Shown here: positions 62,101 through 64,000 of the stretch, in pieces
How the letters are laid out: every line of letters starts with the position of its first letter
Numbering within the stretch: the first letter of the stretch is position 1
IMG/VR virus record: IMGVR_UViG_3300032245_001466
Coordinates: 18,938-82,937 of that record
Direction: 5' to 3' (one strand)
From: a virus
DNA length: 64,000 nt
Translations under genes and position numbers: made by a program
The notes under the pieces: generated by a model
Database searches by the model: none
Seen by the model: only the letters and a program-made list of their open reading frames with translations
What the model was told of the DNA's origin: nothing

Positions 62101-64000
62101 AAGATTGTCGGTCCGGTTCAGGAAGTAATTGGATCTCTCTACAGTGCAATTACCTCAGTTGTAACTGGCCTTGTAAAGCTTTTTGGCGAAGTCAGTGGTG
62201 CATTTAGTTTAATGGATAATGTCACTACAAAATTTGTTGGAGGATTTAAGCAGGTTACCTATACATTTAGCAAGGCAAAAGGCGCAGGGCAGGAGTTTAT
62301 TACAAGAATCGGTGGCGGTCTAAAGATTATTGCTGATTTGATGCAATTCCCACTTGCCAAGGGAATTGCTGGAGCAATTGTTGGATTTAAGCTTCTCAGT
62401 GCGGCGTGGAACATGAATCCAATGCTGCTAACAATGACAGCAATTACAGTTGGGCTAACGTACTTAAGAGACTTCCTATCAAGCGATATCGGAAAGCCAT
62501 TTGCCGCCTCTCTTTCTGGGGCAGCCGCATCGTTGAGCGCGCTTGCTAGAAACTTTAAGCAGCAAATATTGCCAGTGCTTGAAAAGATCATGATTGGCAT
62601 TGGTGGCGATTTTGTCGTTGGGCTGGTTGCATCTATCACTTTAATGATACCAATACTTAAGCAGATTCTAGTTTTGTTCAACTCGATCCTAGAGGTCATG
62701 AATGCAGTCCCATTCCTTCCGCAGGTAATGGGTCTTCTCCTTGGTCTTTCTTTGCTAAGAAAGATGACTGCGCCATTTGGGAAAATGATTATGGGCGTGC
62801 CAGCAGGTATGGATGTTCGTGGAAACCCAATTCCGGCTACTAAGGGTCTTCTTGGCACGCTTGAATCAACAGTAAGAACTATCACCGCAAAATTGCTTCC
62901 AAGAACAACACTTATTAATCGCGCCCCAACTGAGGCACTGCAAAGACTTACCCCTCAGGTTCCGGCCGGAACGCTTGGGCCACTTGGCAGGCCATCTGGC
63001 TTTGGTGCCGTGGCCGGCGGTATTGAGAAGGTTCTTGTTCAACCAGCGCAAAAGAAGATGCTTTCAAGCCAAATGCTCAAGCAACTTCTTGGCAGCGGAA
63101 CCATTAATCAAACTGAATACGAAGCGGCGATGGCGGCAAGAAGGGCTGCTGCGGAGGCTGCGGCCAGAGCAGGAACTGGCCCTGGTGGAATCAGTGGACT
63201 TCGTGAGCTTGCAAGAACTGGTGGCGGAACCAAGGCAGCTCTGAAAGCTCTTGGTGGCTCGTTTGCCGACCCAACACTTAATACAACTGTAAGAATTAAC
63301 TCCCTGGTCGAGGCAATTAAGGGGATGTTTAAGGCATTTAGAAATCTAAACCTTGTTATTGGAAGCATCAACAAGGTAAAGATTGCTGGAAATGCTATTG
63401 GCAATATATTTAAATCTATTGGTCTTGCTGCAAAGTCAATTCCAAAAGCAGCACTAAGCGGAATCAATCGACTTATGAAGTCGTTTGTTCTTGCGGCAGC
63501 TTTGAAGTTTAATTCCTCTGTCTTTAGCCTTGTTCCAAAAGTATTTGTGCCGTTTATGGACACAGTCAAAACCATGGGGCCAAGGGGGACTGGTGGCGAT
63601 CTTATTGGCTCGGTAAGAAGAGCCGCATCTGCGGGGGTAAGCAGGGCGGGAAGGCTTTCTCTTGCTGGGGCTCAGGTTCCATTCGCGATGCCAAGAAGCG
63701 GCGTAACTGGCGGCCCGCTTGGATATCTAGTCAGAGCAATTCGCGGCCTTCGGCCGAATAGGCTTCCGTTTGAGGCGCCAGGTGGCGTGGCGACATCAAT
63801 TGCCCAGAGAATCAGACCGCAAGCACTTGGCGGCTCTCCATCGATGTACGGGGTATCTATCTTCAAGGTAATTCAGGAAAGAATTAAGTATCTGACCATG
63901 AAGGTCAGCGACACGGCTGGACTATACGCTGCAAGAATAACAACAACGTTTGAGAGATCGTTCATGGCGTTCCACAGGATGATGATTCGCCTTGCCGGAG
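56116..64000 (+). CDS. tape measure protein, partial (at least 2,628 aa)
   Basis: The frame is open from ATG 56116 to the window edge without a stop. The first 1,600 residues are mostly charged helix and linker, including ERSRRKLERLQKQSDKRQAE. The TIGR02675-like tape measure core lies near residues 1,680-1,790 (FNSVLETATVAFQTLFENEQ, FRFPQLAESARRMRAFGFET). Hydrophobic segments follow (FVVGLVASITLMIPILKQIL and MGLLLGLSLL near 2,170-2,220). It sets tail length and may deliver a membrane-active domain. Confidence 0.95.
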   Translation, partial: MAEDQVKLSEILEDIRGAFYGEILDDPKTGNLPAASINKIVSALMSEAGLTGNSKSTATAALEFLEGRKSLTIGGKPFNSQKQESVRRQVLENNEGAIDALQKKTLSVSQVRAASQQALLDRYLSRLASLGIDAKRVDLVKAIKESGDLRGVLKKAIAKDEKGMLTKHEYEIAENDFIETFVASQLRSKLSPPKPRKYASKQAKSSGTVSPAYLKADAESKAVNSILGELGFATSGNIAGGITRGVALKIRSISMSDPETASMLLSMLTYDSRGKPRSSKDIAGFKSDWVKVVNAVSRTSVGSVEERITEALIELGDSAKRWAATKNLPFVPVFNKKGAVDIEATLAGYREGSKEYKALYKLASTLTLPQAEEAVSKVKTKRSTRAAADAERSRRKLERLQKQSDKRQAEADRASSVSAAVSSAKRIRKSLGITGSKTPQQFLATQEARLREIKASLSRAVGKDNAISDLKERQALADEAAEIGKTIEKLVTLSGVFSGVRLKPGERQTARDLGVKISAKKLESLGNLITVASDPFSTSLTLSDQEQIKVTKRIQTVLSAAGIKLSQQEAELILGSGSVMAIDEAAAARIFTAAKDSAKDIRAALDQVKTELGIGTSSREKAVTKAQDLALTKILKDAKSKNSPLNQYQEFAQRYIKAAQEEYASLDPSDEAGRLRLTAQFTRSLYELVRGERRLLSSIFGHSISPEKHQELTKFGGDLVRVVAETGPNLYVSVNKSKTGGLAGDSARSSGMSASGMLALGLLAKDPRILKGTSYQAIRDAAESILPGYRDIAAVVSGKATISKGKIVTAEEVARKRSEAKSTKDKEALETIRKILAGDKAAFTDPKEMLKLVSYISSARGGKLTATNFIQSLLQKASDQGKLGASAGDLSKLAGLFKMGADGSIAGPGPKALMGAGGVGLVQLADSLRKVLDPKGGDVSDVGKALGATITKSFLEGGDLFKKVATKNLEKTLTDAATETAAKLEKSQAARTKREERAAAGPRVRTTRAKLGELTKNETGAFVDSKGLPLGFKDRGFKAQGIPPAGAGALASYLVKQGLIEKPEDLVMSKGGRGAKPLIDLSASKFVSETAKEIAGIVQDVRAKAMKIDSATGGKLANAAAGSLADLVKGKGFESGAAGKKARETFNAAVDAAMQDATVKRSFTKGGVKQEQTAPEFLKSLQDQAAEKGKVLTPRAARAKFLKTFKGDAATAVASRLGVDVGAGADAGSAILGKLTQQQQSAANAKAAAKVIADLRKQVLARQAKLGRLAQGPEMTRRSREQYAQAIPFQQRMTAYDRAGLRGAPAVAAGGSAPSAAIGGHGMQFVPGATIAIPQVDIGPLKELASQMAEVGKVLALIPKATIPKTMSGSVKEIASLMQVLATVKSPPSGTNISSFKKLIQDLNSLTSSFGGKAPNATNIGNVVNAMKAVNKILDALSNIGTKTPAKTLLENMQEFKKSLSFIPKMFSTLGNMDFAAISNIGATIASTKFPSQQRLAGINEALLMIKQILETANGMKGGRMPTITGGGNVGGGGVLGRIRGRVYARQEALAQKIQGPGFGRYGRSDRFGARSIDAARAIPLSRRLDYYDQIRAGAAGGGGQRPPRERPVRSGGGGNRFGGGRQIAPAGQFGMPRQVGGPMGPEISANGVRQFSNDAMGILGNLAQQIRFGFTQEVTREIAQSFGRILAHLKDGIVKFNSVLETATVAFQTLFENEQKAQGMEVNFKKAKEEAEGLVEQLKKFANVTPFRFPQLAESARRMRAFGFETKEILPNMQAIGDAVAALGGEDDKIFRITYALGQMRQAGRVYQNDMMQLANAGIAGYDILSKALLQDFVKLGQLSLSYNGTIIDKTTIQTEEGYNKLVAAVNAATNDATRGQVKIVKSTSSEIANIFDRVSKDPIEAIRDLTQSGQIAGGAASSAIIEGLGQEYGGGMRKLSKTFEGAFSTLSDVTQAFVADITRPVFESIRNEMIDLGTFLQSMFVSNIVKNVAKGFSKIVGPVQEVIGSLYSAITSVVTGLVKLFGEVSGAFSLMDNVTTKFVGGFKQVTYTFSKAKGAGQEFITRIGGGLKIIADLMQFPLAKGIAGAIVGFKLLSAAWNMNPMLLTMTAITVGLTYLRDFLSSDIGKPFAASLSGAAASLSALARNFKQQILPVLEKIMIGIGGDFVVGLVASITLMIPILKQILVLFNSILEVMNAVPFLPQVMGLLLGLSLLRKMTAPFGKMIMGVPAGMDVRGNPIPATKGLLGTLESTVRTITAKLLPRTTLINRAPTEALQRLTPQVPAGTLGPLGRPSGFGAVAGGIEKVLVQPAQKKMLSSQMLKQLLGSGTINQTEYEAAMAARRAAAEAAARAGTGPGGISGLRELARTGGGTKAALKALGGSFADPTLNTTVRINSLVEAIKGMFKAFRNLNLVIGSINKVKIAGNAIGNIFKSIGLAAKSIPKAALSGINRLMKSFVLAAALKFNSSVFSLVPKVFVPFMDTVKTMGPRGTGGDLIGSVRRAASAGVSRAGRLSLAGAQVPFAMPRSGVTGGPLGYLVRAIRGLRPNRLPFEAPGGVATSIAQRIRPQALGGSPSMYGVSIFKVIQERIKYLTMKVSDTAGLYAARITTTFERSFMAFHRMMIRLAG

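Noticed and set aside
56460-63866. Minus-strand frames opposite the tape measure gene
   Set aside because: The plus-strand frame is open for the whole length and protein-like. The others are shadows with no signals.

Overview
The window is part of the genome of a tailed double-stranded DNA phage, very probably a siphovirus with an exceptionally long tail. The evidence is a complete late cassette on one DNA: terminase small and large subunits, tail fibres, two holin-like proteins, tail tube, tail chaperones with a -1 slippery site, and a tape measure protein that is still open at the window edge after 2,628 codons. I see no integrase, excisionase or CI-type repressor, so the phage looks lytic. 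Portal, protease and capsid genes are not in the window; the first 130 bases are the end of an unidentified gene. The host is not certain. Many late genes appear leaderless (a -10 box 6-7 bases before the start codon) and one secreted protein carries a long Thr-Pro-Glu-Pro tract. Both fit an actinobacterial or Chloroflexota host, but this is inference.

Layout. (1) 0.1-10.1 kb, plus strand: a tightly overlapping replication and recombination operon. It holds HNH nuclease, Cro-type regulator, Erf-like annealing protein, RecB/Cas4-like exonuclease, replication organiser, DnaC-like loader, RusA resolvase, SSB, MazG-like pyrophosphohydrolase and a glycosyltransferase. (2) 10.2-16.4 kb, plus strand: twelve tiny genes, each with its own promoter and terminator (class A units). 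(3) 16.5-26.4 kb, minus strand: a converging array of about 20 small genes in about 15 units, each unit with its own sigma70-like promoter (class B units). Recognisable members are RadC/JAB, WYL_2 (SH3-like), DUF932 and Api92-like proteins. (4) 26.6-28.5 kb, plus: one small operon. (5) 28.6-30.8 kb, minus: FmdB-like zinc ribbon, tRNA-Ile(UAU), a stand-alone sigma70 region 4, two HExxH metallopeptidase-like proteins. (6) 30.9-31.4 kb, plus: thioredoxin. (7) 31.4-36.3 kb, minus: ParB-like protein, two glycosyltransferases, GDP-mannose epimerase-like protein, a secreted double-psi-barrel-like protein, tRNA-Arg(UCU). (8) 36.3-36.6 kb: a gene-free block of nested inverted repeats. (9) 36.6-40.9 kb, plus: small zinc proteins, second ParB-like protein, MazG-like enzyme, FkbM methyltransferase. 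(10) 40.9-42.8 kb, minus: terminase. (11) 42.9-64 kb, plus: fibres, holins, HNH, tail tube, chaperones, tape measure.

The most striking structure is the pair of converging arrays at 10.2-26.5 kb. In both, a transcription unit has the same order: terminator, a perfect palindrome, the -35 box, a 17-18 base spacer, the -10 box, 5-8 bases, a small stem-loop that should sit at the 5' end of the mRNA, the ribosome binding site, and the gene. Palindrome and leader stem arms change from unit to unit but stay complementary. Class B promoters match the sigma70 consensus. Class A promoters have CTAAAT-like boxes instead of TTGACA at an exact 17-base spacing. This suggests two temporal classes, and the region-4-only sigma protein at 29.6 kb is a candidate for the switch. 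None of this has been tested outside the sequence itself.
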